Source of the DNA: Vitellaria paradoxa
Lineage: Eukaryota > Streptophyta > Magnoliopsida > Ericales > Sapotaceae
DNA: 64,000 bases
Direction: 5' to 3'
NCBI GenBank assembly: GCA_019916065.1
Contig: CM034237.1
Span: 26,284,340-26,348,339, forward strand
Shown: positions 10,033-20,306 of the stretch, piece by piece
Numbering within the stretch: position 1 is the first letter of the stretch
Layout: each line of letters opens with the position of its first letter
Position numbers and translations under genes: made by a program
The notes under the pieces: generated by a model
What the model saw: the letters and a program-made list of their open reading frames with translations, nothing else
What the model was told of the DNA's origin: nothing
The model's database searches: none

Positions 10033-11060
10033 TCACCTTAATTGATGTCCATTCTTCAGGTTTTTAATTTCAATGGCCCCATGGTTTGATACATGTGTCA
10101 CAATGAATGGTCCTGACCACGTAGATTGTAATTTACCTAGGAATAGGTGTAGTCGTGAGCGATAAAGAAGTACTTTTTGACCTTCATGAAATGAGCATCG
10201 AGCAATATGTTGGTCATATACTTTCTTCATCTTTTCTTTTGAAATTAGTGCATTCTCATATGCGTCATTTCTCAACTCGTCCATTTCGGCAATCTGAAGC
10301 TTATGATGCAGCCCTGCTTCATCGATATTAGCGTTGAATTACTTAATTGCCCAGTATTATGCTCTAATTCAACTGGCAAATGACATGGCTTACCGTAAAC
10401 TAGCCTATAAGGGGAAATTCCTAAGGTGGTTTTATATGTAGTACGATGTGGCCATAGGGAATCTATCAACCTTAGTGACCAATCCTTGCGGTTTGGATTA
10501 ACCGTCTTTTCTAATATATGCTTAATTTTCCTATTTGCAAGCACTACTTGGCCACTTGTCTGGGGATGATACGAAGTACTCACTTTATGAACTACCCCAT
10601 ATTTGAATAGTAAGGTTCTTACTGGCCGATTGTAAAAATGCTTTCCTTCATCACTGATTATTGTTCGCAGTACCCCGAAACGTGAAAATATGTTTTCGTG
10701 GAGAAATTTGAGCGCAGCTTTGTGATCATTAGTCCTGGTGGCAATAGCCTCCACCCATTTGGACACGTAATCTACTCCCACTAGGATGAATTCATAACCA
10801 AAAAAGATCAGAAAGGGACCTATGAAGTCGATTCCCCAATAGTCAAATACTTCTAATACTAGGATGGGTGATAAAGACATCATATTTCTATGAGTCAAAC
10901 TGCCTAAACGCTGACACCTATCACAAGTGGTGCAGAAATGATGAACATCTTTGAATAGGGTGGGCTAATAGAATCCACATTGGAGAATTTTGCAATTGTT
11001 TTATTTGTCGAAAAATGGCCACCACAAGCTTGAGAGTGGCAAAACTCAATTATTCCTGGA
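10033..11060 (-). pseudogene. Athila-B integrase
   Basis: The N-terminal zinc finger is in a broken part near 10900-11050 (CDRCQRLGSLTHRN). The core begins at GIDFIGPF, with the first catalytic Asp, and YVSKWVEAIATRTND follows. The second Asp is in IISDEGKHF. The third acidic residue, expected 36 residues later in the GQVE motif, is Val (codon GTG, 10544-10542 on the minus strand; GQVVLANRK). Strand transfer would therefore be dead. The C-terminal segment [22 protein letters not shown]...[18 protein letters not shown] is typical of Athila integrases. A frame change occurs near 10275. There is no chromodomain, as expected for Athila. Confidence 0.9.
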
Positions 11061-11080
11061 GCTTCCCACTCAAGAATACA

Positions 11081-11818
11081 TCAGCTTATTACTTGATTCG
11101 AGCAATATTTGAATAAATACGGATTATCGCAAAAGAAAACTCGTACATTCCTAAGGAATTTCTTCCTATCTTTAGAGCTCCATTCATTTGGGATTTTGCC
11201 TGTCATTAAGTAATTAGCAATGTCAGTGTACCAAGGTGGATTGGAGGCTATTATTGCTTGTACGTGAAACAACTGTTCATCCGGGAAGCTATTGTTTATT
11301 AGAGTATCATCTTTGGGGTAAGCTTCTGCTGGTAAACGTGACAAATGATTCGCTATGACATTTTTCACACCCTTCTTATCTTTTATTTCGATGTCAAACT
11401 CTTGTAGTAGTAATATCCATCGAATCAAGCGGGGTTTGGCCTTCGGTTTGGTTAACAGATACTTAAGTGCTGAATAATCAGTAAAAATGATAACTGTTGA
11501 ACCAATGAGATAAGACCAAATTTTCTCAAGGGCGAAAACAATTGCTAGTAATTCCTTTTCAGTTGTTGTGTAGTTCTTTTGCGCATCATTAAGAGTTTTA
11601 CTAGCATAGTAAATGACATGCACCTTTTTATCCTTTCTCTGTCCTAACACAACTCCAATAGCATCGTCACTAGCGTCGCACATAAGTTCAAATGGTAGTG
11701 ACCAATCAGGAGATTGTAATATAGGAGTTGTAGTCAGACATCGATTGAGTTTATCAAAAGCTTGCTGGCATTGATCGGTCCATTCAAATGGAGTATCCTG
11801 TGTTAGTAACTGGCACAA
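11081..11818 (-). pseudogene. Athila-B RNase H domain
   Basis: An open 245-residue stretch. In order: tether MCQLLTQDTPFEWTDQCQQAF, then the RNase H core with MCDASDDAIGVVLGQ (first Asp), YYASKTLNDAQKNYTTTEKELLAIVFA (Glu), IIFTDYSALKYLL (second Asp), LIRWILLLQEFDIEI, and IANHLSRLP. The last motif normally has Asp (ADHLSRL); here it is Asn, so the fourth catalytic residue appears lost. The domain removes the RNA strand after minus-strand DNA synthesis in the particle. Confidence 0.92.
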
Positions 11819-11920
11819 GGGTCTAGAAATTTCACTGAATGACTGAATAAATCTTCGATAAAAACCAACATGTCCTAGGAATGATCTAATATCTTTTACT
11901 GATTGTGGTGTGGGAAGTTT

Positions 11921-12709
11921 CTATATCAGTTCTACCTTAGCCTGGTCTACCTGGATACCTTCCTTTGATACTATATGACCAAGTACTATGCCTTGTGTCA
12001 CCATGAAATGACACTTTTCCCAATTAAGGACTAGGTTCTTTTCCTCACATCGTGTTAGCATGAGATCAAGGTTTTGTAAGCACTGCTCAAAGGAATTGCC
12101 ATAGACAGAAAAGTCATCCATAAATACTTTGATGATTTCTTCTACCATCTCACTAAATGTGCTGATTATGCAGCGTTGGAAAGTAGCAGGAGCATTACAC
12201 AGACCAAAGGGCATTCTTTTATACGCAAAAGTGCCAAAGGGACAAGTGAAGGTGGTTTTAGATTGATCCTCTAAAGCTACATCTATTTGGTTATAGCCCG
12301 AGTAGCCATCTAAGAAGCAATAGTACGCATGCCCAGCCACTCTTTGTAAGACCTGATCTAAAAATGGAAGAGGGAAGTGGTCTTTTCTTGTAATTGCATT
12401 GAGTTTTCTATAATCAATGCAGACTCCCCAGCCAGTTTGTACTCTCGTTGGGACTAGCTCGTTGTAATCATTTCGAACTACAATGATACCTAATTTCTTA
12501 GGTACTACTTGTGCGGGGCTTACCCATTAAGAATCAGAAATTGGATAAATTATCCCCACATCAAGCAATTTGAGCACTTCTACCTGCACTACTTATTTTA
12601 TGTTTGAATTGAGTCTTCTTTGCATTTGTCGAACTAGCTTAGCACCCTCTTCTAAATATATACGATGTGTGCAAAAGAGTGGACTAATTCCTGTTAAATC
12701 CGTCGCTAA
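11921..12709 (-). pseudogene. Athila-B reverse transcriptase
   Basis: The N-terminal blocks (EVLKLLDVGIIYPIS, VPKKLGIIVVRND, RKLNAITRKDHFPLPFLDQ) lie at about 12345-12600, interrupted by stops. The open part from 12340 carries YYCFLDGYSGYNQI (catalytic Asp of motif A), FAYKRMPFGLCNAPATFQRC, the intact box VFMDDFSVYG, and ILGHIVSKEGI-like VLGHIVSKEGIQVDQ. The catalytic box is therefore intact here, unlike in elements A and D, but in-frame stops (for example in the WVSPAQ block) still break the polyprotein. Confidence 0.92.
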
Positions 12710-12988
12710 CTACTCTAATGCCTTCTTATGTGTTTTTAATAGATCTACTAATGTATGCTCTTGATTACTGGTTAATTCAGAGAAGATAACTACGAGGTAT
12801 GTTTCTCCTTCGCCTAGAAAAGCATATTTCAAACTAGGAGGTAAAGGTTTCCTATTAGGACTTGGGGCTATCACATTTGAGGATTGAGTTTTATTTAGTA
12901 GTGGCCCCAAACTTTCAAACATTAGTACCCAATTACCTACAGACATTAAGGGGTAGACCTCTAACCATTCATATATCATTTCACTCAC
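12710..12988 (-). pseudogene. Athila-B protease-RT linker
   Basis: An open piece containing LEPPSLKYAFLG-like PLPPSLKYAFLGEGETYLVVIFSELTSNQEHTLVDLLKTHKKAL. This is the conserved linker between protease and RT in Athila polyproteins. It is separated from the protease piece by a stop and frame change at about 12990. Confidence 0.85.
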
Positions 12989-12994
12989 TTCGCC

Positions 12995-13561
12995 TCAGAT
13001 CATAGGGTCTCCCTTCTCCACATTACAACATAATGCCCTTTCTAAAGGATCTTCAAAGAACTCACAATCGATATAGTCTTGCACTATGGTCTCCACTACG
13101 TCTACTTCTTGTATCTCAGACACCTCTTTTGGTTGTTTAGTAACATGAAAAATATTGGTCTCAAATTCTATGTTACCAAAAGACATTTTCATGGACCCAT
13201 TCTTATAGTTGATTAAGGCATTTAAAGTTGCTAAGAATGGCCGTCTAAGAATCACAGGTGCTTGATCTGGTGCTGACAAACTGGTGAGTGGTTGTGTATT
13301 AAGGATTATAAAATCTACTGGAAAATAGAAATTATCCACTTGCACCAATACATCTTCTACTATACCTCGTGGGACTTTAATTGATCTATCAGCAAGCTGC
13401 AAAGTCACACAGGTAGGTTTTGTCTTTCCTAAGCCTAGTTGTTTGTACACTGAATAGGGAAGTAAATTCACATTAGCTCCTAAATCAAGAAGTGCTCGAC
13501 TAATAAAGAACTCCCATATATAACAAGAAATAGTCGGGCATCCAGGGGCCTTATATTTCAA
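12995..13561 (-). pseudogene. Athila-B aspartic protease
   Basis: Contains ALLDLGANVNLLPYSVYKQLGLG: the protease active-site region, in which the usual D-S/T-G reads D-L-G, as is common in Athila elements. Following blocks are LQLADRSIKVPRGIVEDVLVQV, FPVDFIILN and PVILRRPFLATLNALINYKNG, the last being the ILGRPFL flap-end motif with Gly replaced by Arg. In the living element this domain would cut the Gag-Pol precursor. Confidence 0.9.
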
Positions 13562-13573
13562 GAGTGTATAGCA

Positions 13574-14047
13574 TTAAAGGATAGTACTTGCTTGTTCAGT
13601 TAGCAATGCTTTTTCTTTTACAGTCAGTCCCCTCTTTACAGTGCATAACTCTTTTAAGAATTTTGCATAAACAGGGATTTGGTTTATTGCATCTAAGAGA
13701 GTTATGTTAATTTTTACTTGTTTAAAGACCTCCAGCAATTCAGCTGCTTGAGCTTCTCTCTTTGCTTTCCAAAACCTTTGGGGGAATGGTGCCTTAGGAA
13801 CATATTCTCTAGGCACTAACATAGGTTCTCCTCCATTTTCTTTTCTTTTTTCCTCTTTTTCTCCCTTACCATCCTCGTTTTCCTCTTTTTCAAACTCCTC
13901 ATCCTCAATGACTATTGATTGCTTTCCTACCCTCTTATTATCTTCCAACATCCACTTAGGTTCTAACTCTTCCCTAATCTCAGCCATGTTAGGGAGAATG
14001 GTTTTATCTATTACTTTACCATTCCTAAGTGTCGTGATGTTTTGCAC
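13574..14047 (-). pseudogene. Athila-B gag C-terminal part
   Basis: Contains QNITTLRNGKVI, the segment that follows the gag zinc knuckle in Athila, then a Glu/Lys-rich linker (EEFEKEENEDGKGEKEEKRKENG) and YVPKAPFPQRFWKAKRE...QVKINITLLDAINQIPVYAKFLKELCT, the conserved stretch just before the protease. It is separated from the gag N-terminus by about 740 bases of broken coding sequence. Confidence 0.85.
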
Positions 14048-14569
14048 CTGTTCAATGTTTTCAGGTATATTGGAAGACCCTTCAACTTATTTCACTTGGG
14101 CGGTGGGATTTGGACGTGGTTGAGCAGGGAATTGACCCTTTGGTTGTGCAGTTAAAATTTGGGGTAAAAGTGTCAATTGACCCTTGATATCGTCCAAAGT
14201 TCTATTATTTTGAGCCTAAAGTTTGGATTGAGTATTCATGAACTGATGAAGTGTTTCTTCAGTGGATCTCTTATTTGGAGGGCTATATGGATTATGTGAG
14301 GGTCCCGCATTCTGAGGCAATCCTAAACTAGTGACTAGAACGTGAGGCACTGGAGGAGGTGGAGCATGATAAGGTTGAGGTATGTGAGCTCCTTCGTTTC
14401 TCCAACTAAAATTTGGATAGTTCCTTACAATCGGATTATATGTCTCAGAATGAGGATTTCCCCCTAAATTTTGTCCATGATATGGAGGTCAGTATTGATT
14501 CACTGCATGGATGGGAGGTTCACTAGATGGCTGACCTTGCACAACCTCTCTAAAGATAGGGATACTAGG

Positions 14570-14611
14570 ACAATCATCTGTCCTATGAGCTTGACTATCA
14601 CACACTATGCA
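14570..14611 (-). pseudogene. Athila-B gag zinc knuckle
   Basis: Reads CIVCDSQAHRTDDC, a complete C-X2-C-X4-H-X4-C RNA-binding knuckle, with all four ligands kept although the surrounding gag (14048-14788) is broken by stops. It binds the genomic RNA in the particle. Confidence 0.85.
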
Positions 14612-14788
14612 ATACACAATTGCTACAGGTTCCTTAGTGGCAAGTGCATCTTTTTTATTTTTTAGGGTCTCAATCTCTCGTGTGAGTGTTGCTAACCTTG
14701 CCCTAGAATCATCGGTTTCATTTAATTAATGCAAACCTTAAATGGAGGTGCCACTAGTAATTTGAGTATTGAGAGATCTCCTAATATC

Positions 14789-15430
14789 CTAGGTTTGTGC
14801 ATTCTCAGCTAAAAATTCAAAAAAATCGTAAGTTTCCTCAGGAGTTTTATCATAAAACTGTCTATTGCACATTGTCTCCACAAATTGTTTCAATTGTGGC
14901 GTCAGTGATCCATAGAAGATACTAGCTAGACGCCAAACTTCAAATCCAAGGTGATGACAAGAATGTAAGAGAGTTTTGAACCTCTCCCAACTTTGATAGA
15001 ATGTCTCACCATGTTGCAGAGCAAAATTCAAAATTTGATGCTGAATTGCATCAGTTCTATTAGGAGGGAAATTTTTCTTCAAAAATTTTCCTTGCATTTC
15101 ATCCCATGTGCGAATGGAATTTGATGGTAAGAATTCAAACCATCTAGCAGCCTTATCTTGCAATGAGAACGGAAAAAACTTCAGAAAAACTAATTCTGTT
15201 GGGCATCCTTGATCCTTAATAGTGATACAAATTTTCCTAAACCATGTTAAGTGATCGTATGGATTTTTCGAGTCCATACCATGGAAAGTAGGTAACAATT
15301 GTATCATTCCTGGTTTGAAGTGGAATGCTTGGTTTTCAGGCCAAACTATACAGGATTCAGGAGTATGCCTATTTTGCTGCAGGATATCCCTCATGGATCG
15401 TTTAGCAACAACAGCTTGTTCTTCAGCCAT
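14789..15430 (-). pseudogene. Athila-B gag N-terminal part
   Basis: A 213-residue open stretch starting MAEEQAVVAKRSMRDIL. It contains the Retrotrans_gag domain: FHGMDSKNPYDHLTWFRKIC, LFPFSLQDKAARWFEFLPSNSIRTWDEM, FLKKNFPPNRTDAIQHQI and ETFYQSWERFKTLLHSCHHLGFE. The start is about 335 bases downstream of the PBS, which fits an Athila leader. The frame ends in a stop (14789) before the zinc knuckle. Confidence 0.92.
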
Positions 15431-15740
15431 TTCTAAGATTGGATTAGGAAATCTAGGGTTTGGAAATTCTCCTAAAGGATTTTCAGGTTCAAAGAGAGGA
15501 TTTAGAAACTCAGAACACTCTAATCAACCGTTGTCACCACGAGTCCAAAAACTCATAAGCTAGAAAAAATATACTAAATGGAAGGACTATAGTCCAAACC
15601 AGAGACCTAGGTGTCCAGACCACAGAGCAAGGTTATGGGACTTAGGAAGATTTTTGGCCGATTTTTAAGTTTAAGTTTTTTTTTTTTTTGAAAATTAAAT
15701 TTTATCCTAAAATTCTAATAACCTAAAAACTAAGATTGGC

Positions 15741-15761
15741 AGTTCCCCGACAACGACGCCA
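15741..15761 (-). other. Athila-B primer binding site (tRNA-Asp type)
   Basis: The minus strand reads TGGCGTCGTTGTCGGGGA and on, two substitutions from the TGGCGCCGTTGCCGGGGA expected as complement of the 3' end of plant tRNA-Asp, the known Athila primer. It lies 6 bases inside the 5' LTR boundary. Confidence 0.88.
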
Positions 15762-15767
15762 AAAACT

Positions 15768-17220
15768 TGACCGCTTCTAGATAGTACGTCTAAACTAACC
15801 CCCAAATGCAAGGGTGTGCAGTGTAGTTTTAACTCGGTGAGTCCGAGGTCGAATCCACAAGGAACCTAAAGTTTCAGCTTCTAGGCCTATGATTTTCTAT
15901 GCCTAAGTTCAAGAATTAATTTAAAGCAAAATCAAACAAGAGTTTTGACTGTATTCCTAAATTTGTTCTAACAAATACAAGTAACAAGAACTGCTAGTAA
16001 ATAATCTTAAAAAAAAAAGTAAACAAGATCACTTCAAGAATTAAATATAATGAGTTAAAACCCTTAATTTAGCATTCAAGTTCAGGTGGAATAAAATTAA
16101 ATCATATCAGTGCTTTAATTACCAATTAAAGTTTCACGTCGAATGGAAAAGTTAATTAGAGAATATCATTGTTAAAGCTCTTTCAAAAATCCACAATACT
16201 CAATTTCATACTCATGTCTAATGGATTATGAAATCAAAAAGTTTGTTCTTAAGAAAACACTTGTGGTTTCAAACCTAATCTTTTTGTTTCAAGATTTTCA
16301 AGAAAGTTAAAGATTCAAAAACCTTTATCAGTGATTATCAAAATATGGTCAAAAGCTTTTGTTTTCAAAGATTCTTTAAACAAAAAAATCAGATTTGAAC
16401 AACTAATGTAGATGTTTACGCTTTTGCGTATTCATCTACGAACCCCCTGGCCCGTAACATGATTCAAACATTCCACCTTCCTTATAAAGTTAAATCAAGG
16501 AAAACGATCTACGCTAACATTGTGTAGAAATACATACGCATAAATCAATAAATAAACAAGAAATAAGATGATTAAATGAAAAAGAAGAAATCTGGAAATT
16601 TTTATTAAACTAAAAAAAATACCATACTTCGAAGAATGGAAAGAACGACAAGCAATCATGAAGGCTGAAACAAACCCACAAACTGCTGCGCAAATCTTGA
16701 AAAACATCTTCAAATAATTGAAAAACAAACTCTATAAACCCTAAAAAAAAACTCTCTAGAATGTCAGGAAGAAGTCCCTCCAAACGGCAGTGCATCCTCT
16801 TTTTATATCCTCCACAAACCTTAAAGAAAACGAAACAAAAAAACTTAATTCCGTGTGTCCCAGGTGTTCGGACACCCAAATGGGGTGTTCGGAAGGCAGT
16901 GTGCTCCAGACTCCAATTTTTCCCCCAATTTTTCTTGCTCTGCCTTCTATGGTCCTGAAGGTGTCCGGACACCCATCCCATGCAAGTGCACCACGAGCTA
17001 TCCTTCTTCGTTTTTTTCATCTTTGGCACTCCCTTTTTTTTTTTTTTTGAAAAGTCGTCTTTGGCACTCCCAATTGCTTCGATTGAACCATTTTCACTAC
17101 AATTAAGAAAAATAAATTGTATTAGTGTAAAAAAGTAACAAAATGCATAAATAAATTAAGAAAATGCATGATTTTGTGCTAAAATAGGGTTCTTGTAATT
17201 ACACTTTTCAAGTGTAATCA
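15768..17220 (-). repeat. Athila-B 5' LTR
   Basis: On the minus strand it starts TGATTACACTTG at 17220 and ends AGCGGTCA at 15768. The right end is fixed by the TSD AAGAG at 17221-17225. The first bases form a perfect 9-bp hairpin (ATTACACTT, loop GAA, AAGTGTAAT; 17198-17218). The LTR carries a TATA box and the U5 segment with GCACACCCTTGCA. Confidence 0.95.
16796..16808 (-). promoter_or_regulatory. TATA box in Athila-B 5' LTR
   Basis: The minus strand reads ATATAAAAAGAGG, identical to the 3' LTR copy. It would place the transcription start about 25-35 bases downstream, near 16765-16775, giving a U3/R border there. Confidence 0.6.
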
Positions 17221-18190
17221 AAGAGGAGCATTTTTAAATAAATAAAAATTTTGTGATCTTGAAATATTTTGGACAACTTTTTTTAATGTCTTGTGAAATG
17301 GCTTAAGATTAGATATAATAATAATAATAATCGACATGATAATTGTAGATGATGATGAGTGGTTGTAATAGTAATGTTATGATGATGGTAATAAATAAAA
17401 AGACAAATGAAAAGTGATGTGAGGGGTTGGAGAATAATGGGAAAATAGGAAGGATACAAAGATTATCCTAGGATTGAAAGACTCAAATCCTACACAGGGA
17501 TTTATGTTCATGCCAATAGGTTAGTAGCTTATAACATGAAGTTTATTTGGCTAATCATGGCCTTAGGTGTTAGCCCAAAAATGATGACATTTTTTATTTA
17601 TTGTTTCCATTGGGCGTTAGCCCACAAAAGATGACATTGATAGTATCTAACCCATGATTTGATAAATGTGGTTTGATGATGATAAAGAAATAAAGGAAAA
17701 ATAATAACTAGATTATTGTTTTTGGGATTTATGTTGACTTTGAGATATGATGACTTGTAATTTGTGAGATATTGATATTAAATTGTTGTTAATTTATTTA
17801 TTTTGCATATCATATATGTTTTCATTATGTATCGTGGGCACAAATGGATTAATGCTCATGTTCCTACAGATTGTGAAATAGGTGCAGAACTTGGAGTTTA
17901 GGCGGGTCATCTTGTGGGACTTAAATATTACACTAATGCAGTTGAGTTTATTATTTAATATTTAGGAGGGTCAAGGCCATAAAGCCTAGATTTTATTTTA
18001 CTTTGGGTTAGCTGTTGAAGCACTGTAGCCTGGATTAGACTGAGGCTTAACTATTTATTTTATTATGTTCATTATGGATGTTTGCTCTAGGGTAGTTTAT
18101 ATCTCTGATCAAGATTATAGATATTTTGATCCATGTTGTGTGTGTGTTTCATTCACTTATTCCTCGAGTCCCAAAATCCGAGGCGCAACA
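17221..18190 (+). repeat. Gypsy-A 3' LTR, second part
   Basis: It starts with the second AAGAG copy and ends CCGAGGCGCAACA, a typical end of Tekay-type LTRs (TG...CA). It continues 2949-4032. Together the two parts give an LTR of about 2.05 kb, within the range for this lineage. It contains two GGCGTTAGCCCA/GGTGTTAGCCCA segments (about 17567 and 17614). Confidence 0.78.
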
Positions 18191-19163
18191 TATGGGACTT
18201 GAACCTTAATGTAAACTTGAATTATGTGTAATCATGACAAGAGAACTAGCTTATTCAATTTTTAACAAGCTGGGGATTGAAAATGAAACAATATAGATTT
18301 TTTGTCAATGGAATGAAACAATGTACGAAGTTGTTTTTAATAGAACATACATACATGTATGTATGTATATGTACTAGGACCACTACATTGCTATATATCA
18401 TACATAATATGTGAATAAAAATTAATTGTTATATATCATAATTAAGATGACAAGTTTACATTCATCTTTACATAAAAAATTAGACAATTTTGTATTGGTG
18501 GAAGGTGTCTACTATCAAGGGTGGAGCTAAGATTTTTTCTCAACCTGAGCTACATATTTGTCTACATATCTACAGATAGTAATAATTGAAAAATCCTAAA
18601 GGATGATATGATATGGGCAACCAACCAATTTTTTCCCTAGCAATTTACTCGTTGTTTAATTTACTATTTTTATAAGCTAAACCAAGAATTTTAGGAACTG
18701 CTATTACTTTACACCCGATTCTATGATAGAATTGTGAGAATGTTTATTTTAATTGTATTACCATCAATTACCAAAAGAATAGAGAAACAAATAGAGACAA
18801 ACATTAATAAAGGTTTAGAAAAAAAATTAATACAAGTAAAGAAGAAACAGGAACAACAATCACCATAAAAAAGGCAACAGGAACAACAATTACCATAAAA
18901 AAACAGAAAAAAAGAAATAGGAATTGGAACCATGATTACCCTCTATATATATATATATATAAAACAAGTGATAGCCTTACATGCTTTTACAAAAAGTTAT
19001 TTATATAATATATGTAATTAAGAGCTCAAAAGCTGTAAGCATAGTGCACACACCTACAATATAATTATGTATAAATTTATAAAGATTACCTTACCAACAA
19101 AACATAAAATTGAAAGCAAGTCAAGAATCCCAAACAAATTAATTGTAATTGGAGAAATATATA
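18191..19163. other. Unassigned AT-rich region
   Basis: No coding or TE signal was recognised. It holds a TACATACATGTATGTATGTA self-complementary stretch near 18347-18366, a short tandem of AACAGGAACAACAATCACCATAAAAAA-type units at about 18845-18905, and (TA)n at about 18945-18960. Confidence 0.5.
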
Positions 19164-19168
19164 TCTAT

Positions 19169-20306
19169 TAATTACACTTGAAAAGTGTAATTCTAAACTC
19201 CAATTTCCATTGTTATTAACTGCAATTTCTCTCATATTTTATGTGTTTGACTTTAGTTTTGGGATATTTATGGAGATTTGTTATTTTATACAGATATCGA
19301 TACAAAACACTAATAATTTGCTAGAAATCATCACAAAGTAAAAAAGCGAACAAACCAGAAGAAAAAAAGGCTGAAAAAGACCACAAAAGCCTTAGCGTCT
19401 AGATAGCACTGGGCAATACGCTTAGCTTCTTAACACTTAGAGAAAAATTGTCCCACTTTATAGCTAGCACCTAGACGTTGTCCGAAAGCATAGCTCTGCC
19501 AGTAAAATTTTTGAGGTTTTCCTTATGTTCTATATGTAAATATCCATCATGTACACAAACTTAAGGAGGCTGTCTTTTACATTTTTCTTTAGTACTTTTC
19601 CAATTTTCCTTAGTTTAGAGAGCTTTTCTTTTGAGTTTTTGCATTAAAGTCTGGATTTAAGACAAGTTTACGCAGCTTTTCAATACAATTGCATATATCT
19701 CTTTCTTCAATGGAGTTTATCTTTCTCTCCTTTACTTTTAATTGCTATTTTTATTTCTTTCTCTCTTTTAGTTTTAATTGCTATTTTTATTTCTTTCTCT
19801 CTTTTAGTTTTAATTGCTATTTTTATTTCTCTCTCTTTTAGTTTTAATTACTATTTTTATTTCTTTGCAATGCTAGAGTAGATTCTTGTTTTTTATTTAA
19901 CCCATCAGTAATGGATGGATCTTGTTATGTGTTAAAACATAGCATGCAACATAAAACTTATAGGTTAGGATTTCTAGATATTGCTTTCTGCTATTTTCAA
20001 AACCTTCAAAAATGCATGTGGTTGATTATATTTCCTTGAAATCACTGATAACTAGATATGATTAAAATTTTCAAAACACTTTGGAAATATAAGAAATAGA
20101 TCTAGATCAAAGATAAAATAATGATTATTTATTGATTTTTCAATCCTAAATGTGATTTTCAATTTGTGCTTTGGATTTTTAGTTTTCAAGAAAATATCTT
20201 TCCAATTTACTTTTCCTAAACGTGAATCTTAAACTAAATAGTTATGTCGCATCCATTGTGAGGACAAAAGGTCCACCCGGACTTGTAGATTGGATCAACA
20301 TCTTTT
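19169..20306 (+). repeat. Solo LTR C1, first part
   Basis: It starts with ATTACACTT-GAA-AAGTGTAAT, the same terminal hairpin as the 5' LTR of Athila-B and solo LTR C3 (the leading TG has become TA). The downstream part shares with C2 the segments TTGATTATATTTCCTTGAAA and TTTACTTTTCCTAAACGT. A 36-bp tandem repeat lies inside (19727-19866). Confidence 0.85.
19727..19866 (+). repeat. 36-bp tandem repeat in solo LTR C1
   Basis: About four copies of a unit with TAATTGCTATTTTTATTTCT; the repeated TAATTG/TAATTA starts are at 19739, 19775, 19811 and 19845, so periods are 36, 36 and 34. The other LTRs of the family lack this expansion. Confidence 0.85.

Larger units (their letters stand above)
4033..17220 (-). 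mobile_element. Athila-B: complete Athila-like Ty3/gypsy element
   Basis: A 13.2-kb element transcribed on the minus strand: 5' LTR 15768-17220, tRNA-Asp-type primer binding site, gag with zinc knuckle, protease, RT, RNase H, integrase, a downstream env-position ORF, a small acidic ORF, a long 3' untranslated stretch, polypurine tract and 3' LTR 4033-5403. The perfect TSD AAGAG flanks it. Over about 130 bases near the U5 end the two LTRs differ at 7 positions by hand count, about 95% identity, so insertion is not very recent. Stops, frame changes and lost catalytic residues make it non-autonomous. It sits inside the 3' LTR of Gypsy-A. Confidence 0.95.
1..18190 (+). mobile_element. Gypsy-A: Tekay-like Ty3/gypsy element, 3' part, split by Athila-B
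   Basis: The left part (1-4032) holds decayed pol sequence in the order RT, RNase H, integrase and chromodomain-like tail, then a purine tract and an LTR beginning TGTAAT. The right part (17221-18190) continues that LTR and ends ...GCGCAACA. In between lies a complete Athila-like element with a 5-bp duplication, AAGAG, on both sides, which proves that one LTR was interrupted. The 5' LTR, gag and protease lie outside the window. Order of domains and C-terminal sequence point to the chromovirus/Tekay lineage; this is inference by recognition, not by alignment. Confidence 0.85.
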
